Assembly (NCBI GenBank): GCA_963989245.1
Contig: OZ022344.1
Coordinates: 69,145,941 to 69,209,940, forward strand
DNA length: 64,000 bases
Source: Nansenia antarctica
Taxonomy: Eukaryota > Chordata > Actinopteri > Argentiniformes > Microstomatidae
Direction of reading: 5' to 3'
Part shown: positions 47,591 through 61,560 of the stretch, in pieces
Numbering within the stretch: the first letter of the stretch is position 1
Layout of the letters: each line of letters opens with the position of its first letter
The notes under the pieces: model-generated
Told to the model about the DNA's origin: nothing
Seen by the model: the letters and a program-made list of their open reading frames with translations, nothing else
The model's database searches: none
Translations under genes and position numbers: made by a program

Positions 47591-50500
47591 CACATTAGTG
47601 GCAGTGGCGGCTGGCCGATAGAGGGCGCTGGGGCGCCGCCCCCACCTTCACTTCCTAGTTGCGATTTGTAAAAGTTTTTTTTTTAAATAAACATTGTTTA
47701 TTCACAAAATGCGGCTGATATTCTGTCGGCGCCTATCAGCATTCATTAAAAATCCTCCAATACAATAAACATTTTTATCTGTGTGTGTGTAAAATTCACT
47801 GTTAAAATACATAGGGGGAGGACGCGGGGCGCCGGTCAATGCATGTCTATGGCACTTCAAATACTTTTGGCTTACACGTGAGCTGTAGCAGCGCTCCAAT
47901 TGGCTGTCTATTTCTTGGCCGGGGCACAAAAATGTGCGTCCTGAATATCCAGCATAAGATGTGGTGTGTGGGGTTTGCCAGCTTTAATTTGTCTTCCACT
48001 TCCTACTTCCGGTGGCGCTGCTCTGTAGCGAGTCGGGCCGGTGATACACACAAACACAGCCGGTGATACACCCAAACACAGATCACGGTATCCAACGGTA
48101 TTTAATCTCACAGTGGGGAAAGCAATTTCGTCTAAACCCATAAATCCTTTCACGTCAGATGGCTCGGATTTTCTCCTGTGGATCGATTGGACTGTATAGC
48201 GCTTTCCCGTTTTCCGTCGGTAAAGAGCAGATTCATTCGCACAAGGTAAGATACAGACAACAGGCTGTTCACATAAATTAGAGTTTACTGTTCATCTTCT
48301 ACACATATTTACGCAACTAGACACGATGCCCAAGAGAAGCTGATAGTGTGGCGGGCATTATTGTTGCATTAATAATCTATGCGCCTAATCATATTTCTGT
48401 TGTTAATTCATTAGTTTTAGGCATTTATAAAGAGATTATGTTTAAGCTTCAGAGAGCCCACGTGAGAGTGTTTTAAGGCTTCAAGCTGTTTTTATATTTT
48501 TTGGTTTAAATTAGGCTACATTTTACAATTTAGCAGATGCTTTATCTAAAACGACGGACAATTAGAGATTAGCCTACAGGGACAGTCTCCCTGGCGTAAT
48601 TGAGGGCTAAGTGCCTATAATCGTAACACAGACGGGGTGAATTTCATGAATGAAAGTGAAAGTTCTGTCACAAAACGCCGTTACGTATCCTCACACATGT
48701 TTAAGTGGGTATTGCGTGGGTAAAGTGAAATTACTTCTTTGTTTTGAGCGGCAGTGCGAGTTTTATGCGCTGCGCGCGCGAAAGAGGACCCCCCCACCAC
48801 TAATGTGAAAAATCCTGGAGGAAACACTGCTGTGCCCCACCCAAAATTTTGAGCACCAGCCGCCACTGATTAGTGGACAATGCTATACAGGCTACAGCAC
48901 CAACAATACCAACAGTAGACTTTCAAGCAACCGTCTTCATCAATGAACATTATAGAGATAATAATATATCATATTAGTATTGAGTGACACGGACCTTTGC
49001 ATTGAAAAAGTCTGTTTTGCCTCCTATCGTTGTTATACTTAAAAATGGCAAAAGTAATGTATGAAGTAAAAAATAAGATGCTTCCAGACTGTATCCAGAG
49101 ACTGTTTCAAGTTAGACAGAGTAATTACGAACTCAGAGGAATATGTATGTTTATGAAAACAGAGATTAGAACAAATGCAAAACAAAGATGTATAACAGTT
49201 AAAGGAGTTAACTTATGGAATACTTTTGAAAAGGAAATGAAAATGTGTAGTACACTAAAAGGATTTTAAAAATTACAAAAAAACAAGATGATTAACAAGT
49301 ATAAAACAGAGGTATAAATCTAGTTTTTGTTTGGTATTTTTGAACTTTTTGTTAACATGTGTAAGTAACATTTTGTTTATAAATGTTTCTATGTCTTGAT
49401 TATGCACTCATAAGGGGAAAACCACTAATCTAAAGGCGCATTAATATAGTTTTTTGTTTGGTACTTTGGAGTTTTCTGTTAAGATGCGTAAGTGAATTTT
49501 TGTTTATAAAGGTTTCAGTGTTTTGATTATGCACTCATGGGGAAAAAAACAACAACCATACATGTAACAAGGGTAGGCGCAATAATACACCTTTTTGGTC
49601 CTGGTCACAGCATTGTGACTGTGTACATTTTTTAAAAAAATGTTTTATTTGTTATATCTGTATTATGAATTGTATAGGGGACCAAAATAAACATTCTCAA
49701 TCAATATACAGCGATGGATGTTGCATACCTTCACTGTGATCCAGAGTCTTTTCTATCTCTGCGTACGTTCTGGAGGTCTGCTCCTGGACGGTCTTGTTCA
49801 TCTGCGTCTCAATGAGGTGAACAATGTCCATGCGGTTTATCTTGGTCAGCCTCTTTATCAAACTGTCCTCTGTGGAAGGATATAGTGTAAATCAAATAGG
49901 TTGTATATGTGACACAGTCTGATCATTTGGTCTGCATGTCGGCAACCAATCAAAATGTTCTGATATTTCTTTTGAAACACGGAGCTACGGAAATATGAAT
50001 CACAACACACACTCGCTAGTCAAGCCAAGATACTGCAATGTAATGGATTCGGTGAGTAATCCCCACTGCTACCTAGTTAACTATAACACTACTTTACATT
50101 GTTAGCAGGCTCACAAACACAAGCTGTGTTAGTTGACTAGCGATGTGGGACAACGGTATCACCCTCAGACTTTATTCACCCTCAGCACTAAATGACTTAA
50201 AGGCATGTGTGGGCCACAGAGCAGAGAATGTGTCCCTGGTGATGTTTCCATACTACCTTCCATACAACTAACCCTGACCTGTGGTATCCTTTTGCATCCA
50301 GAAACAGTACCTCGAGATGCCCAAAACAAGAACAGCAAGCTATAAAACATCACCCATCCCATTCTTTACAGGTCTCCTGAATGCCAAATAACGTAGGATG
50401 AACGTTTTAGCCTTACCCATCACCACCATAGACTGTGTTGATAAATACTCCAGATTCACTAAGTTATTATCACAGTTTTTATCCAAAATTGTGTTTCATA

Positions 50501-53500
50501 TGTTTATGTTATATTTCATTGATGTTGATGTGATTGTAAATATTCTTGTATTTCAGTTTCACAAACTGCAAAAAGAATAATGCAATAAAGAAACTTGAGA
50601 ATAATGAGTACACGTCACCTGTTGCGTGTTTGGCCTCCCGCTCCGTCCAGCGCTGTAGCAGGGCGTGGCTCTGCTCCTGGAGGGAGTTGGGGTTCTCCGC
50701 CCGGACCAGCTGGATCTCGTCCTCGTTAAACTCCAGCTCCCGGGCGAGCTCTGATCACAGGGGAGACGGGGGTGAACACGAGGACAGCTGTGCGTGTTTT
50801 ACCTACTCTTAGAACCGCCTCATGGGTCTAGCTTCTCCTAGCTTTTCCTGATGTGATTTTGAAAATGTAAGGATACTGGGTGGTAGAACGCACATATCTA
50901 GGAAAAGTCATGAAAGGAGGGTCCTGATGTTTTTTTACGAGTGCAAAGATATACGGTACATATTTGTTTTCACCGTGACCCCACCATGGCTGTTCTAGTG
51001 TTAATGTACTGACTGCGAATACTCAAATATTTTTAAAATGGTTGTCTTATAAGCCCTAAAAGAGTAGTGTGTCAGAGACACTGACACAATCAGTGGATAT
51101 TATGATCAATTAATCAGGGTTCGTTTGATATACATACAGTATATTACATACACATATACAGTATATTATATACTCCCACCTTCCATATACTTGCCAATCA
51201 CAGTTATCAACTGCCCGAATGGAGTATTCCCAACATGAACAAACCATCACATTTCAATGCCCAATCACATCTTGCATTACTGAGAGGGTGAAGCAGAGAC
51301 ATCTCAACTTCAATGGGAAGATTCGGGCCGCCCCAAGCATCCCACTTAGCATTTCCCTTAAGAACGTACCTGTCCAACTGAACCCAAGCAGATCGGCAAT
51401 GATCGTCAACATCTCCTCTTTCCTGTCAGCATCGTCCTGCCAATCCACTATAAACACCGCCACAGCCCAATGTTACACACGTCGTCATAGTTCACAGGAC
51501 ACCATTACAACATCTTTGAACAGATCAATGTAACACCTTTCATTTTTTGTGAATTCTATACAATGGGGTTCAAAAGTTAAGAAGTTTATAACTACTTTAT
51601 AAACCATTAGGAAACTGATATAACTTTAACTCTAACCAATTTGTCTTAATTGTTTGATTGCCAAAGTGTGAGCTTACTGTTTGGCAAGCACCAAGCAGCT
51701 ATCAAACAATGTACAGTAACTAATGAGTACACTGTTTGTTATGGGGTATAATGGATTCATCAATCATTTATAAACTAGTTATAAAAATGTTTTGAACCCA
51801 TTATAAAGGGGCACCTTCATGTAAAGTGTTACCAGTCAATGTAACTGTGGCCTCTATGTTATTGGCTGTAAATTAAATGGTGGCTTGGTGATGTTGAGAT
51901 GGATCATGGAGCTGAGGTGATTTTTGCAATCCATACTGTTATGAGATTAGCTTTTCTATTTGGTCACAATGAATGTATTGTTTTGGTTATTCAGTGCTGA
52001 AGCGATGGGAAAAATATGGCAATTAAGACAACTGAGTGTAGTGACTTTAGTAAAGCTGTATTAGTAAAGCTACTGTATATTAGTAATGTATGTATTTCAT
52101 ATCAGGGGTCTACAGATCACCATGGGCATTCAAGAGTTACACAACTAGGCCAGTCAATCTTGAGATTTCATGTACATATAGACATGTATATGGAAAAAGA
52201 ACAATACAACATAGGACAAAACACCACATCACAACACGATGCAAAACAGAACAGGACACCAAGACATCAAGACAACACAAAACATCACAAAACAGAACAA
52301 TACAGAACAGAAAAGTGACTAATGACATGTCTTGAAGAAAAGACAAGTCTTGCTGCCAAGAGTAAGAGGGAAAAGTTAGACACAGACCCATGTGGACGGG
52401 GGAGACGCCTTGCTGCGGCTCTGGAATTTGGTCACCGGCGATTCTCTGCATCTGAGTCTCCACCGTCTTGTCCCAGATGGGCCGCGACTCAAAGACGTCC
52501 TCCGTTACAGAAGACGGTCGCTCCCTTGGCAACGGCTTTCTTTCAGGCTCAGCGGCGTGAGAGGTCAGCGGGCCGCCGTCGTATTTGAAGACGACTGAAT
52601 CTGGACTCTTGTGACTCTCGGCACTGCTGGTTTCCTCCTCGTTGTCTGCTGAGGATCTGAGGGAAGGGTCTTGTATGTTCCGTTTTCCCATGACTGGGAG
52701 TCTGGAGGGAAGAGGTTTGGATTTGACAGAGGGAGGACGGGAGCTCTCAGAATGGCTACGGATATCTTTAGCAGACACGCTTTCCTTGGCAGAACCAACA
52801 TCTGTCACTGATCTAGTCCTCCGCTCCTGATCGAGCGATTCATCTTGTGTTGATTTTGGCCCCAGGCCTGGCACTGAGCTCAGGGAACAACCAGCTTTGA
52901 CGGGTATCTTCGATTTGAAACCACTTTCCTTGTTGGCGGTAGTGTATTCATTTAGGTTGGTTAAGGTTGGGGGTGATTCCTGAAGGTCTGCCGAGATGTC
53001 AGACCATGCCGACACACTGAGGTGTGCCGTTGTGTCCTGAGAAGAAGTGGGCACCTCAATGACCGAGCATTGCTCCTCCTCCTCCTCCTCCTCCTCTTCC
53101 TCTTCATCCTCAGGGGATGAGTCTGAGGATTCGAGGCTCTGCTCAGAGTACACAGAGCGGGTGACTGTGGATGTGGCCGTTTGAAGTTCAGCTATAGTTG
53201 AATCTAGACATCCTAACTCAAGCTCTTGGGCGATTCCCATCTCACTCTGAGTTGCAGGAGGTTCCGGAGAACCTACCTCCACCTCGGTTGAACTTCCCAT
53301 CTCAGCTTCACGTAGGGGAAGGATTTGCCCACTCTCAGCCTTGTCAGCCGAGGATGAAGGCTCAGTTTTGATAAAGGTCCTTGGCTTTGCCACAGGTATT
53401 TCACTTTGATCAAACTCAGGCAGCGGGGTGGTCAGGATTGGCGAATCAGATGGATCTTTGGTTTGGTCTGTCTCTTGACAGGGCAGATCAGCATCAGCAA

Positions 53501-56500
53501 TGCTCTGCTCTGTTTTAAAATAATCTGCATAATCTTCTCCAGCTTCATCTGGCACAACTTCATCTATTGGATGTTCACCTATGTGGAAAAATGCATATCC
53601 CCCCCCCTCTTCCTCATAGCTCCTCGTGGTCATGTCAATAGCTCCCCCTCTAGTCATTTCAAAGAATTTCCCTTCCTGGAATTGAAACGGGTTAGGGGTG
53701 CCCTCTTCGGTTGGTGTACGGCCAGGTGTGGTGTCAGGAGTCTTGCAGTCTGCAGTGAGACCCAGAATCCTCTGCTCCTCCGCTGCAACCCTGGCATCAA
53801 AGGCTGCATCATCATCATCATCATCATCATCATTCCTATCATCATCAGGCATGATGCTCCAAGGCACCAACTCTCCATGAACAGTCTCATCTTCGGGCTG
53901 CAATTCCAGACTATCTGCTTCCGTTGAGGCACTATGTTCAACAACACAACCTTCCTCTGGTTTGAGGGCCCCCTCGGCTTCTTCCATGTCAAGAAGAGGA
54001 GTGTGAGGTTCTTTGGGAGAACATTGTTCCTCTGGCTGTGCGTGACTCTTTGGATCTCTACATTCTGTCACACCGCTGTCACTGAGGCTGTCAGTGGTTG
54101 CAGAGGACAGTTCCTTCCCAATTGTAATCTTCACTTCATTATCCTCTGACTCTTCTGTTAGGCTTTCCACTTCTCCATCAGTTACCTTAACTTCCTCAAC
54201 TTCCCTGACATTTTCTTCGGCATATTGTTCGTTGCTAAGTGATTGATGGCTAAAGTGCTCAGCGGTCTGACTGCTGTCTGGTGGACCTGGGACTATGTGA
54301 GGTAATTCAGATGCACTGTGGACGGAACTATCCCCTCCCACTAACTCATCCTGAGATAAGTGTATTTCAGAGACGGGTTCAATAGACTCCACCGAATATG
54401 GCTCCATTTTGGCCTCAAGTAGCTCTGACTCGCTGTTAATTGTCCTACTGTCTACCCTTGATTGTGATTCTTCGTAATCTCCAGCTTCTGATAAAATGCA
54501 GGCATCTAAGAGCTTGCCATCTCTCTTCATTTTGGCGTCCTGGTCCATCTCCTCAAAGGTTTTGATCTTGGCGGCCATTTTGAACATCTCCTCCTCCGGA
54601 GTGAACTGTCTTTGGGCCATCTCATCATCTTCTTCGACTTGGTCCCCATGGTCATCCACATCCTCGGGGAGTGAGCTTGGTTTTAAGGGCATGGGAAAGC
54701 ACTCAGAGCCGGGCTCTTTCGGGTCAAAGCTCCCCTCGTTCTCATCTCTCAGGGTCTTCGGCGAAAGAGGGTGTTCGAGTTCCTCACTTTCTATTTGGTG
54801 TATCTGTTTGGAGTCATCATCATCATCCTCTTCCATGCTTCTTCCGTGCTCCACATCAAGACAGGCCCTTAGCTGCGAGGTGTAATCCTCATACACAGCT
54901 GTCTTCTCTGTCACATGCAAGCCTGTGTCCTGCTTCTGTACTGTAGGACTGCTCTCCAGTGAGTCAGGGCAGGGAGACTCCCTCATGGGGCTTGGCTCTA
55001 AAGAGTCGGGGGACTTCCGAGAGGACCCGTCCTCCACGTTTGGACTGGCCTCCAGTGAGTCTGCGTGAGAGGGTCGTCTCTCAGAGTCGTCTATGGCAAA
55101 AGGACGGAAAGCCTCAGAGCCGGCAGGTCTGAGTTGGAGGCTCATACTCTCAGGGCTCTGCAGCAGTCGCCTCTCAGATGGCTCTCTTTCATATGGCTCC
55201 GATGCCCTCTGACTGTCTTCTCTATCGGTTGCAGTTGAGTACTGCGTGTTTGGGTTTGAGTATGAGAGCTCTGAAATTTCAGGAGGTGGTGATATATCCA
55301 TAGCTGTTTCATTCCAGTCCTCCAGGGACCCAATGGGGATCTGGCTGTCTTCAGAGCACTGTGTAGGGAGCACTGATCTTTGAAGGTCAAAGGTCATCTC
55401 CTCTGAGTCTCCGGACTGTGACACTGAGACAGACTGACTTTTAGACTCTACATCAGTTGGATGACTTTGCCCAAACCCTTCTTCTTCACCGTCAACAGCA
55501 TCATCCTCCCATCCACCCCCAATGTCTCCTACTACTGAGGAGGTTTGGGGTTCTGGTTTGCTCTCCCGTTTAAGAATGACTTGTTCGAATCTCTCCTGGA
55601 CGATATCCTCCGCTGGCAGCACAACAGGCTGGTCCTGTAGGTACCGGTCCAAGTCTCCGCTGAGTAGTGATTCCATGCCTGACATGTCCTTTACTGCCGT
55701 AGCGGGGCCAGAGGAGGTCTTTCTCTCGATCCTGACTTCCTCTAACAACAGTTCCTGAACTGAAGTGGGAGTCATCTCTTTGACCTCTACATCTCCCTGA
55801 AGGTCGAAGGTAATCTCCCGTGAGTCTCCAGACTGTGACACTAAAGTAGTCTGACTTTTAGACTCTGCATCAGTTGAACGACTTTGCCCTAGCCCTTCTT
55901 CACTGTTGATGGCATTATCCTCCCATCCACCCCTTACACCTCCTACTTCTACCCTCTCTAGTTGTTCTGTCTCTATAGTCACTGTTGACATGTTTTCCTC
56001 TTCTGAGGTGATTGAGAAGGTTTGGGTTTCTGGTTTGGTCTCCCGTTTAAGAATGACTTGTTCGAATCTCTCCTGGACGATATCCTCCGCTGGCAGCACA
56101 ACAGGCTGGTCCTGAAGGACCTGGGCCAAGTCTCCACTGAGTAGTGATTCCATGCCTGACATGTCCTTTACTACTGTAGCGGGGCCAGAGGAGGTCTTTC
56201 TCTCGATCCTGACTTCCTCTAACAACAGTTCCTGAACTGAAGTGGGGGTCATCTCTTTGACCTTTACATCTCCTTGAAGGTCGAAGGTAATCTCCCGTGA
56301 GTCTCCAGACTGTGACACTAAAGTAATCTGAGTTTTAGACTCTACTTCAGTAGAATGAGTTTGCCCGAGCCCTTCTTCACCATCAATGGCATCGTCCTCC
56401 CATCCACCCCCTATGCCTCCTACGTCTACCCTCTCTAGTTGTTCTGTCTCTATAGTCACCGTTGACATGTTATCCTCTTCTGAGGAGATTGAGATTTCCG

Positions 56501-59500
56501 GTTTGCTCTTCCGTTTAAGAATGACTTGTTCGAATCTCTCCTGGACAATGTCCTCCGCTGGCAGCACAGGTACCATGTCTTGTAGGTACCGGTCCAAATC
56601 TCCACTGAGTAGTGATTCCATGCCTGACATGTCCTTTACCACCGTAGTGGGGCTGGAGGAGGCCTTTCTCTCGATCCTGACTTCCTCTAAGAACGGTTCC
56701 TGAACTGAAGTGGGAGTCATCTCTTTGAACTCTATGACTTCAGTGTCGGTTTCTAGAAAGTTTCCTCGATCGTCTTGAACGCCAACGTCCACAATGTCGC
56801 CTACTTTTATCTCATCTGCCTTTTCAGTTTCCCTACTTACTGTGAACATGTCTGCCTCCTGTGGGGAGAAGATGAAGGCCTCTGGACTCATGTGTGGGGT
56901 GTCTGCCAGTCCCTCGTGCTTCTCACTCTCTCCCACGCTTGAGTGAGGAGTCCTGCTTCCCAAACTTGTTCCAGGCGATTCCGCCACCCCTTCGTGTTTC
57001 AGAGTCTCAGGGCTTTCATCTGTATATTTCACCTCATTCCCACCCGTAGTGAGGAAATATCCACCATCATTTGTACACGGACTGAACGTGGCAGTTGGCC
57101 TGGTGTCTGATGATGTCTGCCTGAAGAGCTGGTATTCAGGACTGTCCTCTAGCTCTGCCTTGATGTCTGCAGTGAAGTCCTCGGAGGGCCTACGGTCTGG
57201 GCTGATCTGCATATCTTCAGAGGGCCTACGATCAGTCTCTAACTCTGGTTTGACTAACCGTACCATGACTGGAATGTTCCCTGACTCTTCCGTATCCAAG
57301 CTGATTCCTGCTACTTCCAGTTGGGATTCATCCGAGCTGACAGTTGAAAATTGAACCCTAACTGTTCTTATCTCTGATACTTGAGTGTGCTCCCTGACTA
57401 AGCTTACGGCTGGTTCCTCTGACCCCTCGAGTGTTATGACCTCACTCTGTGAGCAGAGAATCGTGGAAGTTTGATACTGAGATTGCTGATCAGTAGGACT
57501 GGTTTCAGCTGTGTGTGTCTGATCAGAGACCAGTGTTGAGCTTACAGATGTGGCCACGGCTCTGTGTTCAAAAAGCCCTGCTTTGTTCTTGGATGGGTCC
57601 TGCCCTGTCTGGAACGCCTTCATCAGCTCACGGACGGACATCGTCTCCTCCAGTCTCTCCGTCTGAGACCGGGGAGATTTCGGAGATATTGGAACTTTGG
57701 GGAGGTCTGGCATTTCCTGATTCGGTTCTCCTGATTCGTTGACACTGATGTAGGACTTAGTCTGGGGGATTGCTGCCTGTGCAGGTTTTCGCTTCCAACC
57801 CTCCTCCTCCCCCTCCTGCTCTTCAACCTTCTTCTGCAAAGCCTTGACCCTGTCCTTTATGGACCCGATAGGGGTCTCTACCACACGAGGGGATGCTGGT
57901 GGTTCCATGGCTGGGGTCACCCCTAGCCCAGAATCCCCAAGAAGCACATCCCCATCCAGGGACTCCTGCGAGCTCACCCTCTCAAGCTCCCCCTCGGAGC
58001 TGCTGCATCCGGAACGTTCCCTGTCCCTCAGTTTCTTTCGAATGGGCTTTTTGATATCTGGAGGACGGCGTTTGCCATCCCGGGTGAGAACGACCTGTTC
58101 GAATCTCTCCTGGACGACGCTCTCCTCTCGTGGGGCGGTGGGCACCACGGGCCTGTCCTCTAGGTAGTGGTCCATGTCACTGCTGAGGTGGGACACCATC
58201 CCTGACATGTCACCAACTTCTACGGTCGGTGCGGAAGAGGTCTTCTGTGAGACTCTGACCTCGTTTAATTGCGGTTCTTGTACAGAAGAGGACATCCTTG
58301 CTTTGGCTTCGACCACTTCAGTCTCAGAGAGCAGAACCCACTCTTCCATTTTGGATCCTCTAAGTATTTCCTCTCTGTTATCCGTGACCGTTCCTCCCTG
58401 TAGGATACCTCCAACCTTCTCCAGGTCCTCCTTGACACGTCTCATTATTTCATACGGTTCTCCGGCCTCCTCCTCCATCCTTCTACCCCTTCCACCTCCA
58501 TCCTGAGAGGCTGAGAGTTCCGTTGGCTCTGTTGTCAAGATGACAGACATTTTGATGAGGTCCTGCTTCATGTCTGTGACCTCTGAAAGGAGGTCCGGGC
58601 TTGCCAGGGTAGCCGGGTCATGAACCTGGTGGGTGAATGTCTCTGTCGACTCCGTTTCGTCATCTTCCGTTTTTCAAAAACAAGACAACCAAAGAGGGTA
58701 AAGAACACAGGGGGGAAATGAAGTGGGGGAAGAGAGACATCGGGAAAACTTTGGTCAGGGCAGAAATATCACAATATATCTTCGGTTCACAGTGTAGGAA
58801 AGCAGGTTGACAGAAAAGAGGAGTCGTGAGACGAAGAATATCTGACTCAGAGATCCAGAGGACATAGGAAGGGAGGGGGCAGCAACAGCAGAAGCGAAGC
58901 GAACAGAAGAGAAAGGGGGAAAGATATGGGCAGGAAATAACTTGTGTATCAGATGAGGACGCTGGAGGTAGAAGTCGGAGGACGGCTCATTGTAATGCAT
59001 GGAGCGAAATGAGGAATGGTATCAAAGACTTGTGTTTGATAACATTCCTTATTCCATTCAATGCATTACAATGCGCCCCTACTCCGATTTCTACCTCCAC
59101 CACCCTCCCCTGTTGTGTATACATTAATATGTTAGTGACTACACATTCATACATATGACACAGGATAGAAGTCTACAAAAACAGCTGAGGAAACAGAGAG
59201 ACCGGAGTATCGTACAGATGGACAGGGAAAGGGGGAGAGGAAAACACAATAGACTGGATTCAGACAACTAGGCATCTCAAGATTGTTGTGGACATGAAGG
59301 GCTCATGTCTACTGACAAAAGAATATTGGAAAAAAGAATAAAGTATTTCCAACGCCATAAAAGCCCATGAAAGCTAACTGTCAGTATAAAAAGTCTAAAA
59401 TAATAGATATCTAAATGTAAATAGATAAATTAGGGATGTCACAGCTGCTTCTGTTGTTAAGGTAGATGTATCTAGTGTCTTAAGCTTACAGAGAATAGCT

Positions 59501-61517
59501 TATATCAGAAGACATAGTGTCAGAGACAATCAGTCATAAACAAAGTAAAACTTTAAACTAAGTTGTTCTTGTGTGTAGTAACATTGTACCTGCGTAGTAA
59601 CATTGTAATAACATGTAGTTACAGTAATTAACTAATTGCTTTGTAATTGCATAGGCATGGAGGACAATGGAGGCTGATGGAAGCAGAAATGGAGGCTGGT
59701 GGAAGAGAAATGGTACCAAAAACTGTGTTTGATAGCTGTGGGGAACATGACGCGTTCCGACCGGCAGGGGGAGCTATAGGACAGTTGGTGAAGGGAGGAG
59801 GGGCCAATTGGACCCTCCTCCCTTCACCAACTGTCCTATAGCTCCCCCTGCCGGTCGGAACGCGTCATGTTCCCCACAATAGCATTCCCTATTCCATTCC
59901 ATGCATTACAACAAGCCCATCCTCCGATTTCTACCTCCGCCAGCCTCCCCTAATGAAGGTATTGGTGCTGCAGAAACTCTCCTATTTCACTTGTGTAAAA
60001 AAAACCTCCATTACAATCCAATTACAAAGACACAACATTGTTATACACTGTTGTTACTAAGGTTGTTGCACTGTTACTAGGCAACTGAACATGAAGTGTT
60101 AACCAATACGGCACACATGCTAATGTACTGATAACGTAAAGGAAGAATGTGTCGAAATGAACATGACTGTGTGAATGAAATCATACTGACTGAGTGAGTG
60201 AAATGAATTCAGGTAATCTAAATCAATCAAAGATTGATTGAGACACACACACACTACACACAAAAACACACAGACAGACAGACTAACAAAGAAACAGCAG
60301 TGTTTGTGTGAGTCAAGTTATTTCCATGCAGAGCAAAGGAAGAGTGTCGGCATGCAGCTGTGAGGATGGGTTTAAGGGAGTGATCTGTGAGGAAACCCCA
60401 GAGGTCAATGGTCTCCGTGAGTTCGTTCCAGTCAAACAAATCTAGAATTACTCTCAAAGCACAGTGCATTTAAATATCTGTTTCGATTTCTTTATCCAAA
60501 TATGTTTCCCTTTTTTATTTGTTATTTCCCCCAAGTATTCTATTTGACCGCTTTTGTGGATTTGACGGTTTGTATAACCAACACAAAGGTCAAAGGTCAT
60601 TGTCGGTAAAAAAAACTAATATGTGGGAGTAAAACCAGACTGGTTGAAGGAGGGAGAAACTGAATGGGTTTTGGAGGAGAGGATGTGATGCGAATCAGCC
60701 ATAGCATAGCGACCAGGGACCGAGAGGTAACTGTACAAGACGTTAGTATTACACAGCAGGGTTAATCAAGACTACGACTACTGTATTCTAAGCAATGCAG
60801 TTCATTAGCTTGCATTAAAAACTACACTACCCAGAGTGCAACGTCATGATTCATAATATTTACACTTAACGTGCAGACAGAATTTGACACTGTTATGATA
60901 CAATTCACAACGAACAAACATGACTATTATATTAAAAACAAAGCTTACATTTCTTGTCACTCTTGTCGCTCTGTAAGCAAGGAGGTTTAAAAACAACATT
61001 AAACTTGAAAGGCATTTGCATCATTGATATGTCAGACTACTGCCTGGTATGCCTACTATCACACACACTGTATATTACCGTTATATTTATTTTTAACAAG
61101 CAAACATTACACAGCACACACATTGGAAAATGAAAGAAAATGTGATTACCTCATCATCTGCATCTTGGTCTGAATCTGACTCCTGAAGAGACAGAGAAAA
61201 GACATTCGATATACATTTCAGAGAGAGAAAAATACATTCAGTCGACATTTTAGAGAGAAAAAAGGCATTGAGGGGGACAATTTAAAGAGAAAAAAACTGT
61301 TCAGTCAAGTCAAGTGTGTCACAGCTTTATGTCCTGACCTACAGCGGTTTTCTACAGCGGTTGGTATGATGTCAAGGTGTGCCAGGCTTACCTTTGAGTA
61401 TGCGGGCAGCGTGATGTTCAGGTTGCAGATGGCATTGTGGGTAAGACTGCGGTAGGTGCGGGGCTCCTTGGTGAAGGACAGTCGACCGCAGGGCTCCTGG
61501 GCACTGTCCCGGATCTG

Positions 61518-61560
<43 letters not shown>

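Noticed and set aside
52137..52387. The last part of the 2144-codon frame as ankyrin coding sequence
   Set aside because: After RIAGDQIPEPQQ the translation turns hydrophobic and cysteine-rich, unlike ankyrin, and the death-domain exon continues in phase from 52388.
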